Part shown: positions 1-7,989 of the stretch, piece by piece | Position numbering within the stretch: position 1 is the first letter of the stretch | How the letters are laid out: each line of letters opens with the position of its first letter | Source of the DNA: CAG-791 sp963657295 | Lineage (GTDB): Bacteria; Bacillota; Clostridia; Lachnospirales; Lachnospiraceae | Assembly (NCBI GenBank): GCA_963657295.1 | Contig: CAVKMX010000042.1 | Location: 1-18,112 of the forward strand | Direction of reading: 5' to 3' | Length of the DNA: 18,112 nucleotides | The notes under the pieces: generated by a model | Databases searched by the model: none | The model's input: only the letters and a program-made list of their open reading frames with translations | What the model was told of the DNA's origin: nothing | Made by a program: the position numbers and the translations under genes

Positions 1-167
1 ACAATGATGAGCTGGAGACACAGATCAATTCCAGCGTCAATCTGGACGACATCAAGTATAAGGCCATCACCAAGCTGGGGATGACCTATGCGCAGGAAGA
101 TCAGATCGTCAATTATGACGGCGGCTCCGGTGATTATGTGCGGCAGGTGACACAGCTCGGACAATGA
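1..167 (+). CDS. ftsL: FtsL-like cell division protein, C-terminal fragment
   Basis: This is the 3' end of a gene that begins before the window. The frame is open from base 3 and gives 54 residues before TGA at 165-167. The fragment contains KLGMTYAQEDQIVNY, which resembles the end of the periplasmic coiled coil of FtsL/DivIC-type proteins (a KLGM-x-Y segment followed by a short polar tail). FtsL is a small bitopic protein that joins FtsQ/DivIB and FtsB/DivIC in the complex activating FtsW and its partner PBP. Its stop overlaps an in-frame ATG of the PBP gene in an ATGA arrangement, and the position directly before the division PBP is the usual place of ftsL in Gram-positive dcw clusters. FtsL diverges strongly in sequence, so the identification rests on the motif plus the position. 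Confidence 0.72.
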   Translation, partial: NDELETQINSSVNLDDIKYKAITKLGMTYAQEDQIVNYDGGSGDYVRQVTQLGQ

Positions 168-187
168 TTCGTGACGGAAGGAACAAG

Positions 188-2896
188 ATGCCGAACAATC
201 GAAGGAATGTCGGAGATAAAAAGAACGGAGGACAGAGCGAAGATCCGGCACGCCGGCTCCTCCGGAGACAATTTGATAGCAGAATGCAGACAAAGCTGGT
301 GGTGCTGTTCGGGTTGGTGCTGCTGGCTTTTGCCGTACTCATTCTCCGGCTGGTCATGATCAATCGTGACAACGGGAACGAGTATAAAAAGCAGATTCTG
401 TCCCAGCAGTCGTATGACTCCCAGGAACTGCCCTACAGGCGGGGGACCATCACGGACAGCAACGGGACGGTCCTTGCCACCAGCGAGCTGATTTACAGTG
501 TGATCGTTGATGCCTATCAGATCAACAACGGCCCGACCGACGAGAATGAGACCAGCATCTATCTGGAGCCCACGCTTGCAGCCTGCGAGAGACTGGGACT
601 GGACCGCGACACCATCGCACAATACATTCATGACAATCCGGATTCGCGGTATTACATCGCCAGAAAAGGCCTGACCTATGCCGAAAAGACGGCCTACGAG
701 CAGGAAATATTGGATGCCGCAGAGAGAGTGAGCAATATCAAAAAGGAAATCTCTGCAGAGAAATCCGGTGCCAACGACGAGAGCCGGCTGGCCAGTCTGC
801 AGACACAGCTGGAGGATGCACAGAAGACCAATGAGGAATACCAGAACATTCAGGGAATCTGGTTCGAGTCCTCTTATACGCGGTCCTATCCCAACGGAAC
901 GCTTCTGGCGCATGTGCTGGGGTATGCCAACAGCAGCAACGAGGGTGCGTTCGGACTGGAGGAATACTACAATGAAACCCTGAACGGAACCTCGGGACGG
1001 GAGTACGGCTATCTCAACAACAGCTCCGATCTGGAGAGGACGGTCATTCCGGCGGAGGACGGCAACAACCTGACGCTGACCATTGATGCGAACATCCAGA
1101 GCATCGTGGAGAAGTACCTCCAGGAATTCATGGATGAGTATCAGGACGGAGACTATCACGAGGGATACGGGGCCCGCAATATAGGCTGCATCATACAGAA
1201 TGTGAACAACGGCGAGATTCTGGCGATGGGCAGCGCGCCGACCTTTGATCCGAACAATCCCTATGACCCGGAGCCTCTGGTGGGAATGCCGGTGCTGGAT
1301 GAAACCGATTCCCCGACCTATGAATTCCTTACCGGGGAGGATGTGGATACCATCGCAGAGGACAACGAGCAATTGTCCAGATATCTCTATTCCCTCTGGA
1401 ACAATTTCTGCATATCCACCTACTACGAGCCAGGCTCCACGGCAAAGCCCTTTACGCTTGCGGCGGCGCTGGAATCGGGGAGTCTTACCGGAGATGAGTC
1501 CTATTACTGCGGCGGCTCCCTCACCATCGACGGCTGGGAGATCAAGTGTCACAATACCGACGGAGACGGCATGCTCACGCTTTCACAGGCCATCGAGCGC
1601 TCCTGCAATGTTGTTCTGATGGACATTGCTCTGACGACGGGAGAGGAGACCTTCTGCAAGTTTCAGAGGATCTTTAATTTCGGACTGAAAACCAATATTG
1701 ACCTGGCCAAGGAGGTCCGAACGGATGGGCTGATTTATACGGCCGACAATATGGTGGATGTTGACCTTGCCACCAATTCCTTCGGACAGAACTTTGACGT
1801 GACAATGATCCAGATGATCACGGGCTTTTCTTCGCTGATCAACGGAGGTTATTATTATGAGCCGCACGTCGTGAGCAAGATCACGAGCTCCAGCGGGGCA
1901 ACGGTACAGAATATTGAGCCGAAGCTTCTGAAGCGGACGGTATCGGAAACCACGAGTGCGAAGATCCGGGAGGCCTGCCTGCAGGTTGTGGCGGGAGATT
2001 ACGGCACGGGCCGAACGGCAAGGCCGGCCGGATACATGATCGGCGGCAAGACAGGAACCGCTGAGACAATACCGAGGGATAAGACCAATTATGTGGTGTC
2101 CTTTATCGGATATGCGCCGGCGGACGATCCGCAGATCGCAATTTATGTGGTGGTGGACCGCCCGAATCATTATCCGCAGGATGATGCCAAATATGCGACG
2201 CGCATTGTGCGGAAGGTCCTGACGGAGGTTCTCCCGTACATGGGAATTTACATGACGGAGGAATTGACGGAGGAGGAAGAGGCGGAGCTTCGGGAGCTGA
2301 ATCTCTCGAACACGCTGGCCTATGGCGCCTCCAATTACAATCAGGTGCCGGTGCCGATTCAGTGCGATATCGATACCGACGGAGACGGAACGCCGGATGC
2401 CGTGGATGCCAACGGAGACGGAACGCCGGATAAGCCGTTGGACACGGACGGAGACGGAACAACGGATGCCGTAGATACCGACGGAGACGGGAAGGCGGAT
2501 CTGTATGATACCGACAACGACGGCGTTGCGGATTCGGAGAATCCGAAGGAAGGTCAGATCGATCAGACGCAGGATGCCGAAAGCGCCGCACCGGTCTGGA
2601 AGTCCTATGCGGTGGATCCGGCCACCGGGTACTACATCAATCCGACCACCGGGAAGCTGGTGGATCCCAATACGGGACATGAGTACAGCTCCAGCGCGCT
2701 TCCGGACAATCTGGGGACCGGCAAAGCCTCCGGAAATGCCGGCGGAGCGGCGGATTCGGAGGGGAACGTGGCAGCTGATCTGAACGGGGAACAGGCATCC
2801 GTCACCCGGAATACCGGGAGCCAGGCAGAGAATACGGCAGATGCGGCGGCCCAGGGCTCGCAGGATGAGAGTACAGGAGCTGCCGGGCAGCAATGA
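188..2896 (+). CDS. ftsI: Class B penicillin-binding protein (division transpeptidase, FtsI/SpoVD type) with calcium-loop repeat tail
   Basis: This is a D,D-transpeptidase that cross-links septal peptidoglycan made by its FtsW partner. From the ATG at 188 it has 902 residues: a basic cytoplasmic start, one membrane anchor (about 36-57), a PBP dimer/pedestal domain opening with RRGTITDSNG, an inserted helix-rich stretch (about 165-224), and a transpeptidase domain. Its catalytic motifs are STAK (Ser417, Lys420), SCN (472) and KTG (621). About 210 residues follow the catalytic domain. They have no PASTA domain; instead there are five DxDxDGxxD repeats (about 727-783), then a P-T-G rich and Gly/Ala/Gln-rich end. 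At over 900 residues it is long for this family (often 600-750). The ATG at 164 is an alternative start, but 188 has GGAAGG just upstream. It could equally be named spoVD or pbpB; the division versus sporulation role cannot be read from the sequence. Confidence 0.93.
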   Translation: MPNNRRNVGDKKNGGQSEDPARRLLRRQFDSRMQTKLVVLFGLVLLAFAVLILRLVMINRDNGNEYKKQILSQQSYDSQELPYRRGTITDSNGTVLATSELIYSVIVDAYQINNGPTDENETSIYLEPTLAACERLGLDRDTIAQYIHDNPDSRYYIARKGLTYAEKTAYEQEILDAAERVSNIKKEISAEKSGANDESRLASLQTQLEDAQKTNEEYQNIQGIWFESSYTRSYPNGTLLAHVLGYANSSNEGAFGLEEYYNETLNGTSGREYGYLNNSSDLERTVIPAEDGNNLTLTIDANIQSIVEKYLQEFMDEYQDGDYHEGYGARNIGCIIQNVNNGEILAMGSAPTFDPNNPYDPEPLVGMPVLDETDSPTYEFLTGEDVDTIAEDNEQLSRYLYSLWNNFCISTYYEPGSTAKPFTLAAALESGSLTGDESYYCGGSLTIDGWEIKCHNTDGDGMLTLSQAIERSCNVVLMDIALTTGEETFCKFQRIFNFGLKTNIDLAKEVRTDGLIYTADNMVDVDLATNSFGQNFDVTMIQMITGFSSLINGGYYYEPHVVSKITSSSGATVQNIEPKLLKRTVSETTSAKIREACLQVVAGDYGTGRTARPAGYMIGGKTGTAETIPRDKTNYVVSFIGYAPADDPQIAIYVVVDRPNHYPQDDAKYATRIVRKVLTEVLPYMGIYMTEELTEEEEAELRELNLSNTLAYGASNYNQVPVPIQCDIDTDGDGTPDAVDANGDGTPDKPLDTDGDGTTDAVDTDGDGKADLYDTDNDGVADSENPKEGQIDQTQDAESAAPVWKSYAVDPATGYYINPTTGKLVDPNTGHEYSSSALPDNLGTGKASGNAGGAADSEGNVAADLNGEQASVTRNTGSQAENTADAAAQGSQDESTGAAGQQ
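2366..2535 (+). repeat. Five tandem DxDxDGxxD (thrombospondin type 3-like) repeats inside the PBP gene
   Basis: Within the PBP reading frame the near-repeated unit GAC-GGA-GAC-GG recurs and encodes DTDGDGTPD, DANGDGTPD, DTDGDGTTD, DTDGDGKAD and DTDNDGVAD. In thrombospondin type 3 and dockerin-like families, such spaced aspartates form calcium-binding loops. The segment would lie outside the membrane, after the catalytic domain. Calcium binding is inferred from the spacing of the acidic residues. The nucleotide repeats are close enough that slippage could change the copy number. Confidence 0.85.
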
Positions 2897-2995
2897 GAGG
2901 ATGCATGACGGTTAACGGTGCAGTCCGGTTTTCCAAGGGAAACCGCAGCTCTTTGCACAGTGCCGCGGACTACAGAGGCGGCAGGAAGGGACAAA

Positions 2996-3985
2996 ATGAG
3001 CTTTCAGGGAGCAAGTGATATCGTATTTTCCATGCTGATCGCCTTCGCGGTGTCGGCAGTCAGCGGCAAATTCCTGATTCCGGTTCTGATCCGCCTCAAG
3101 GCACAGCAGACGGAACGGGACAACGGTCCGCAGAGCCATCTCTCCAAAACGGGGACACCCAATATGGGCGGGCTCATGATTCTGGCAGGCCTGACCGTTT
3201 CCTGCCTCGTGTTCTCCCTGCGGTCACCGAGGGTCCTGCCGATCCTGTTCCTTACGCTCGGCTTCGGCCTTGTGGGCTTTGTGGATGACTTCCTGAAGAT
3301 CCGGAAGAAGAGCAGCGACGGACTGTCTGTCAGGCAGAAGATGCTCTTCCAGATCGTCATTGCAGTTGTGTTCGGACTGATTCTGGTTCATTTCTACGGA
3401 ATCGAGCTGTCCATGAAGATTCCGTTTGCTGCCGGTGCCGTGCTGGATCTGGGCGTACTGAGCTTCCCGGCGCTTGTCTTCATTGCGCTGGCGACCGTGA
3501 ACGGAACGAATTTCACGGACGGGGTGGACGGACTCGCCGCCTGTGTTACCGTTGCCGTTGCGCTGTTCTTTACCGTTGCGGCGGTGGTGACAGAGGAATC
3601 TCCTGCGGGAGTGTGCGATGCGGCGACGGCAGGTGCGGCCATGATCGGTGCACTCCTCGGGTTTCTGCTCTACAATGCCCACCCGGCCAGGGTTTTCATG
3701 GGAGACACCGGCTCGCTGGCGCTGGGCGGCTTTGTGGTCGGTACGGCATATGTGCTGCAGCTGCCTCTGTTCATTCCGATCGTGGGATTCATCTACCTGC
3801 TGGAGGTGGTCTCTGTGATCCTGCAGGTGGCATATTTCAAGAAGACGCACGGAAAGCGGCTGTTCCGCATGGCCCCCATTCATCATCATTTCGAGCTGGG
3901 GGGCTGCAGTGAGGTTCAGGTGGTGGCACTTTTCACCATCATCACGGTTCTTTGCAGCGCTGCGGCGCTCCTGGGATTGTGGTAA
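2996..3985 (+). CDS. mraY: Phospho-N-acetylmuramoyl-pentapeptide transferase MraY
   Basis: MraY is the integral membrane enzyme that transfers phospho-MurNAc-pentapeptide from UDP to undecaprenyl phosphate, making lipid I. The 329-residue product has the normal family length and about ten hydrophobic segments. Diagnostic motifs are visible: GTPNMGG near the N terminus, the DD pair at 97-98 (VDDFLK), NFTDGVDG with Asp175, NAHPARVFMGDTGS, and the histidine cluster HHHFE at 296-300. The ATG at 2996 follows AGGAAGGG with a five-base gap. Reading the frame further upstream would add an unlikely 26-residue extension. The 99 bases after the PBP stop contain only a weak inverted repeat. The usual downstream neighbour murD is missing and ftsW follows directly. 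Confidence 0.97.
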   Translation: MSFQGASDIVFSMLIAFAVSAVSGKFLIPVLIRLKAQQTERDNGPQSHLSKTGTPNMGGLMILAGLTVSCLVFSLRSPRVLPILFLTLGFGLVGFVDDFLKIRKKSSDGLSVRQKMLFQIVIAVVFGLILVHFYGIELSMKIPFAAGAVLDLGVLSFPALVFIALATVNGTNFTDGVDGLAACVTVAVALFFTVAAVVTEESPAGVCDAATAGAAMIGALLGFLLYNAHPARVFMGDTGSLALGGFVVGTAYVLQLPLFIPIVGFIYLLEVVSVILQVAYFKKTHGKRLFRMAPIHHHFELGGCSEVQVVALFTIITVLCSAAALLGLW

Positions 3986-4035
3986 AGCGGTTGCGCGGCA
4001 CGGGGCTGCCTGTGCCGGCGCAGAGTAGCAGGCTT

Positions 4036-5265
4036 ATGGCGCAGAAGGTACAGACGAACAAACAGAACAGAAACCGGGGAGCCGGAGCAAAGGGAAAGCG
4101 GACGGATCGTCAGGGGCGCGGCAGCCTGCAGCAGGTGAACATCCGCAGGAAGCCGGCCAGAGACTATTCTCTGATTCTGATCATTTTATTCTTTGTCGCA
4201 TTTGGACTGGTGATGCTGTATTCCACCAGCTCCTATGAGGCGGCACTTGATTTCGGCGACTCCGCCTACTACCTGAAAAGGCAGTCGGCGGCAACGGCAG
4301 TGGGCCTGGTGGCTATGCTGACGGTGTCGCGGATCCCGCTCGTTGTCTGGGAAAAATGCAGCGGAATGCTCTATCTATTTTCGGTTGCACTGCTGCTCCT
4401 GGTCATTCCCTTCGGCACCGAGGCAAACGGCGCAAAGCGGTGGATTTACATCGGCCCGGTATCCGTACAGCCGGCAGAAATATCGAAATTTGCGGTGCTC
4501 CTGGTGACGGCAGTGTGGCTTTGTCAGTCCAATCGGGCGATTTTCCGCTCCTGGAAGGGCTTCGGACTGACGCTTTTGCCGGCGGCTCTGCAGTCTGCAT
4601 TGATTCTCCTGATTACCCGGAACATGAGCTCGGCCATCATTGTCCTTGTGATAGCTCTCGGGATGGTGTATGTCACAGATGAGCATTACCGGAGGTATCT
4701 GCTGCTGTTCCTTGCAGTGGCAGTACTTGCCGCGGGTGCAGTATTCATCGCGGTGAAGACAAGCGGTTCCTGGACGTTCCGCTTTAAGAGAATCCTGGTA
4801 TGGCTGGATCCGGCAGCTTATGCCGATGATAAGGGGTATCAGGTTCTGCAGGGACTGTATGGCGTGGGCTCCGGCGGCATCTTCGGCAAAGGGCTCGGAC
4901 AGAGCATGCAGAAGCTTGGCTATATCCCGGAGGCGCAGAATGATATGATTTTCTCTATCATCTGCGAAGAGCTGGGATTGTTCGGCGCCGTTTCCATCAT
5001 CCTGCTGTTCATGCTGCTGTGCTGGCGCTTTATGATGGTGGCCATGAACGCTTCGAGCATGTTCGGATCGCTCTTGACGATCGGCGTAATGACGCATATC
5101 GCGGTGCAGGTCATTCTGAACATTGCGGTGGTGACCAATACCATTCCCAATACGGGAGTAACCTTTCCGTTTTTCTCATACGGCGGATCCTCCATTGTCA
5201 TTCTGATGGCAGAGATCGGACTGGTGCTGAATGTGGCCAGGATCAATGCATCAGGGAACAAATGA
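4036..5265 (+). CDS. ftsW: Peptidoglycan glycosyltransferase FtsW (SEDS family)
   Basis: FtsW is a SEDS-family polymerase that builds glycan strands from lipid II at the septum together with the cognate class B PBP. From the ATG at 4036 the protein has 409 residues: a basic, Gln/Arg/Lys-rich cytoplasmic tail of about 40 residues and then about ten membrane segments. Visible SEDS signatures are RWIYIGPVSVQPAEISKF, EAQNDMIFSIICEELG (Asp303 is the equivalent of the catalytic aspartate known from RodA) and NTIPNTGVTFPFFSYGGSS. An upstream TTG at 3952 would overlap mraY by 34 bases and is less likely, although the ribosome binding site before 4036 (AGCAGG) is modest. SpoVE is the sporulation paralogue and cannot be excluded; the position inside the dcw cluster favours FtsW. 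Confidence 0.93.
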   Translation: MAQKVQTNKQNRNRGAGAKGKRTDRQGRGSLQQVNIRRKPARDYSLILIILFFVAFGLVMLYSTSSYEAALDFGDSAYYLKRQSAATAVGLVAMLTVSRIPLVVWEKCSGMLYLFSVALLLLVIPFGTEANGAKRWIYIGPVSVQPAEISKFAVLLVTAVWLCQSNRAIFRSWKGFGLTLLPAALQSALILLITRNMSSAIIVLVIALGMVYVTDEHYRRYLLLFLAVAVLAAGAVFIAVKTSGSWTFRFKRILVWLDPAAYADDKGYQVLQGLYGVGSGGIFGKGLGQSMQKLGYIPEAQNDMIFSIICEELGLFGAVSIILLFMLLCWRFMMVAMNASSMFGSLLTIGVMTHIAVQVILNIAVVTNTIPNTGVTFPFFSYGGSSIVILMAEIGLVLNVARINASGNK

Positions 5266-5334
5266 CGACCGGAGGGCAGGAAATCCTGCGGCTGCTGCAG
5301 AGGAACCGGCTGGAAGGAAGGTGATGAGACAGAC

Positions 5335-6108
5335 ATGAGACGCAGCAGAGAGGATTATGACAACGCTGCCCTCTATATACAGGATCGGATCCGGGGGCGA
5401 AGGCTGCGGATCCGCGCCGTCGTTCTGCTGGTGATTCTGGCTGCGGCCGGCGGACTGATTTTCCTGCTGAGCTTTTTCCGGGTACGGTTCGTAACGGTGG
5501 AAGGGAGCTCACATTATACGGATGAACAGATTCGGCAATATGCGACCGAAGGCATTCTGGGAGACAATACGCTTGCCATTTCACTGCGGAGCGGCACACG
5601 GAAATTCTCCGACATTCCGTTCATAGAAACCATGGACATAGAGGTGCTCTCAAGGGATGCCATTCATGTAACCGTTTATGAAAAATCCCTGGCCGGCTAT
5701 GTGACGTACCTTGGAAGATATATGTATTTTGACCGGAACGGCATGGTGGTAGAGTCCTCTGCGGAGAAGCTGGACGGAATTCCGGAGGTGACGGGTCTGA
5801 CCTTTTCCTACATTGCATTGAATGAAAAGCTGCCGGTGGAGGATGAGAGTATTTTCACCCGTATCCTGCAGACGACACAGCTTCTGAGCAAGCATGCGCT
5901 GTCGGCGGACCGCCTTTATGTGGGACAGGGCGGGAAGATCACCGCGTATTTCGGCGAGGTTGTTGTGCGTCTGGGAGAGGATGAATATATGGATGAGAAG
6001 CTGTCCAATCTGGCCGGAATTCTGCCGTCGCTGGAAGGCAGGAGCGGAACGGTGGATTTGTCAGAATATACACCCGATACAGATTTTATAACCTTTACGG
6101 AAAGATAG
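5335..6108 (+). CDS. ftsQ: Cell division protein FtsQ/DivIB
   Basis: FtsQ/DivIB is a bitopic division protein that binds FtsL and FtsB/DivIC and regulates septal synthesis. The 257 residues show a short basic cytoplasmic start, one membrane helix at about 27-47, and a POTRA domain from about 49 (FFRVRFVTVEGSSHYTDEQI) to about 117. A beta domain follows, with FDRNGMVVESS and a conserved-looking IPEVTGL segment. The start at 5335 is preceded by AAGGTGAT at 5318-5325, a strong match to the 16S 3' end, nine bases away. An ATG at 5324 opens only a four-codon frame that stops across the real start. The gene is the last before the probable ftsZ promoter. Confidence 0.92.
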   Translation: MRRSREDYDNAALYIQDRIRGRRLRIRAVVLLVILAAAGGLIFLLSFFRVRFVTVEGSSHYTDEQIRQYATEGILGDNTLAISLRSGTRKFSDIPFIETMDIEVLSRDAIHVTVYEKSLAGYVTYLGRYMYFDRNGMVVESSAEKLDGIPEVTGLTFSYIALNEKLPVEDESIFTRILQTTQLLSKHALSADRLYVGQGGKITAYFGEVVVRLGEDEYMDEKLSNLAGILPSLEGRSGTVDLSEYTPDTDFITFTER

Positions 6109-6128
6109 AATTCGTTGTTTCATCTTTA

Positions 6129-6157
6129 TTGATTATTCCGGAGTTGGATTGTATATT
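6129..6157 (+). promoter_or_regulatory. Candidate sigma-A promoter for ftsZ
   Basis: TTGATT at 6129-6134 and TATATT at 6152-6157 are separated by exactly 17 bases, inside the 177-base gap between ftsQ and ftsZ. This gap is AT-richer than the flanking genes. The implied transcript would have a leader of roughly 120 bases before the ftsZ GTG. A separate ftsZ promoter inside a dcw cluster is common. Confidence 0.62.
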
Positions 6158-6271
6158 TACAAGTGGAAAATTGGAGATATACAGGCCCGATTCCCTGAAT
6201 AGATACGCCGGCTCGTCCGGTTTGCAGTACACGTTGTTTGGTTGCATTGGATTGGGATTATAACAAACAGT

Positions 6272-6278
6272 AAGGAGG
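6272..6278 (+). promoter_or_regulatory. Ribosome binding site that fixes the GTG start of ftsZ
   Basis: AAGGAGG lies seven bases before GTG at 6286. No ATG in this frame is better placed, so ftsZ is read from GTG. This is one of the strongest Shine-Dalgarno matches in the window, which fits a highly expressed protein. Confidence 0.85.
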
Positions 6279-6285
6279 CACTATC

Positions 6286-7680
6286 GTGCTGGAGATCAAG
6301 ACTGACGCAAATGAAACCGCTTGCAAGATCATCGTTGTGGGTGTCGGCGGCGCCGGCAACAACGCTGTCAATCGAATGGTTGAGGAAGAGATAACCGGCG
6401 TGGAATTCATCGGTGTGAATACGGACGTGCAGGCACTGCAGCGCTGCAAGGCGCCCAAGCTTCTCCAGATCGGCTCTAAGCTGACAAGAGGACTGGGAGC
6501 AGGTGCCAATCCTGAGGTTGGGACAAAGGCGGCCGAAGAGAGTGCCGAGGAGATCAGCGCAGCCCTGAAGGGTGCGGATATGGTCTTTGTCACCTGCGGA
6601 ATGGGCGGCGGCACCGGCACCGGCGCCGCACCGGTTGTGGCCAAGCTTGCCAAGGAAATGGGCATCCTCACGGTGGGCGTTGTGACAAAGCCCTTCGGCT
6701 TCGAGGCAAAGGCCAGAATGGATAAGGCAAAGCTCGGCATTGAGAACATTACGCCGAACGTGGATACCCTGATCGTCATCCCGAATGACCGGCTTCTGGA
6801 CATTATGGACAGGAGAACGACACTGCCGGATGCACTCAAAAAGGCAGACGAGGTGCTGCAGCAGGCCGTGCAGGGCGTAACGGATCTGATCAATGTTCCT
6901 TCGATCATTAACCTGGATTTTGCAGATGTGCAGACGGTGATGCGCAACAAGGGCATCGCACATGTCGGAATCGGCTACGGCAAGGGGGATGACAAGGCAA
7001 CGGATGCGGTGAAGATGGCGGTGGAGTCGCCTCTTCTGGAGACGTCCATCGACGGAGCAACGGATGTTATTCTGAACATCTCCGGCGATATCTCGCTGTT
7101 TGATGCCAATGATGCCGCAACCTTTGTCCGCGATATTACCGGCGATGACATCAATGTTATCTTCGGAGCGAAATACGACGAGACGAGCTCCGACAGCTGC
7201 GTTGTTACGGTCATTGCAACCGGCATCGGACAGGGCAAGAAAAAGGAAGAGCAGGAGAAGGAAAAGGCGCAGGCACAGCAGAATCCCTTTGAGAGAAAGC
7301 CCTTTACCCCGAATCCGAATTTCAATGGAGCGGGCGTCAATCAGGGACAGGCAGGAGGCGTCTATCGGCCCAATCCGTATGCGCAGCCGAATGTGCAGCC
7401 GCAGGGAGGATATGTGCAGAACGGAATGCCGAGCGGTGCCAACTATGCCACACAGTTCGGTGCAGGCCAGGGAGGATACGGCGCCGGCACGATGAATTAT
7501 GCACCGGGGACACAGGCAGGGGCAGGATACGGTCAGCAGCCGAATGTACAGCCGCAGCCGACGTATCAGGCACAGCAGTTCCGCTTTAATCCCAGCAGCA
7601 TTCATTCCGGCGATACGCAGAATATCGTGATCCCCTCCTTCCTCTCCCGGAGGGACAATGAGGATGACAGCCAGAATTAG
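6286..7680 (+). CDS. ftsZ: Cell division protein FtsZ
   Basis: FtsZ is the tubulin-like GTPase that polymerises at midcell and recruits the divisome. The protein has 464 residues, longer than the usual 350-400. Residues 1 to about 320 form the GTPase core: GVGGAGNNAVNRM at the nucleotide pocket, the tubulin signature GGGTGTGAAP starting at 107, and the T7 synergy loop NLDFADV at 209-215. A linker of about 120 residues rich in Gln, Asn, Gly, Pro and Tyr follows, containing two QPNVQPQ units. The C-terminal peptide is NIVIPSFLSRR, the docking site used by partners such as FtsA, SepF or ZapA-type regulators, with eight more acidic residues after it. The core and peptide are unambiguous. No ftsA lies in the window. 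Confidence 0.98.
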   Translation: MLEIKTDANETACKIIVVGVGGAGNNAVNRMVEEEITGVEFIGVNTDVQALQRCKAPKLLQIGSKLTRGLGAGANPEVGTKAAEESAEEISAALKGADMVFVTCGMGGGTGTGAAPVVAKLAKEMGILTVGVVTKPFGFEAKARMDKAKLGIENITPNVDTLIVIPNDRLLDIMDRRTTLPDALKKADEVLQQAVQGVTDLINVPSIINLDFADVQTVMRNKGIAHVGIGYGKGDDKATDAVKMAVESPLLETSIDGATDVILNISGDISLFDANDAATFVRDITGDDINVIFGAKYDETSSDSCVVTVIATGIGQGKKKEEQEKEKAQAQQNPFERKPFTPNPNFNGAGVNQGQAGGVYRPNPYAQPNVQPQGGYVQNGMPSGANYATQFGAGQGGYGAGTMNYAPGTQAGAGYGQQPNVQPQPTYQAQQFRFNPSSIHSGDTQNIVIPSFLSRRDNEDDSQN

Positions 7681-7780
7681 AGAAGGCGCCGGTGAAGAGG
7701 ACTTTCTGTCGGAGCTGCGCCGAAGAGCGGCAGAGAATGCGGCGGATCGGTGTGATCCGGGCAGAAAGGAATGCATATGA
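7664..7780 (+). CDS. Possible 38-residue small protein overlapping the end of ftsZ
   Basis: A short frame starts at ATG 7664, inside the last codons of ftsZ (a second ATG at 7658 is in the same frame). It is preceded by GGAGGG at 7649-7654 with nine-base spacing. It stops with TGA at 7778-7780, which overlaps the ATG at 7777 of the next gene as ATGA. The product is charged, with an Arg/Glu-rich centre (DFLSELRRRAAENAADR) that could form one amphipathic helix. Overlap at both ends suggests translational coupling from ftsZ to the next gene. The Shine-Dalgarno match falls on ftsZ codons and could be chance, so this may be only a ribosome-passing leader, or nothing. Confidence 0.4.
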   Translation: MTARIREGAGEEDFLSELRRRAAENAADRCDPGRKECI

Positions 7781-7989
7781 CCTTCACCGAAAAGGAACTG
7801 GAGTTTCTGCAGCGGGAATTCGGCATCACGTCGGAGTCGGCAGGACGGCTGAGCGATGAACAGCTTCTGGAGCTCGCGGACCGCTGCTTTGACATTGAGC
7901 TCGAGGGCGATCTTCGGGACGGCAGCAAGATGCCGGACCGGTGCGGGGTGGCCTCCGGGATACTGGATAAGCTGAACGGGATGACATAG
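7777..7989 (+). CDS. Small acidic protein of unknown function (70 aa)
   Basis: I do not recognise a family. The start at 7777 is preferred over the ATG at 7771, because AGAAAGGA ends directly before 7771 and six bases before 7777. The product has 70 residues, is rich in Glu, Asp and Leu and has no membrane segment. Its predicted pattern is helical: KELEFLQREFGI, then LSDEQLLELADRCFDIEL, then a Gly/Asp-rich turn and ASGILDKLNG. It follows ftsZ by about 96 bases, bridged by the 38-codon frame. It is probably co-transcribed with ftsZ, as no terminator is evident between them. Codon use is like that of its neighbours, which supports a real gene. Confidence 0.7.
   Translation: MTFTEKELEFLQREFGITSESAGRLSDEQLLELADRCFDIELEGDLRDGSKMPDRCGVASGILDKLNGMT

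Noticed and set aside
2927..2950. Hairpin CGGTTT/AAACCG between the PBP and mraY as a terminator
   Set aside because: The stem is short and no T tract follows; mraY is expected to be in the same operon.
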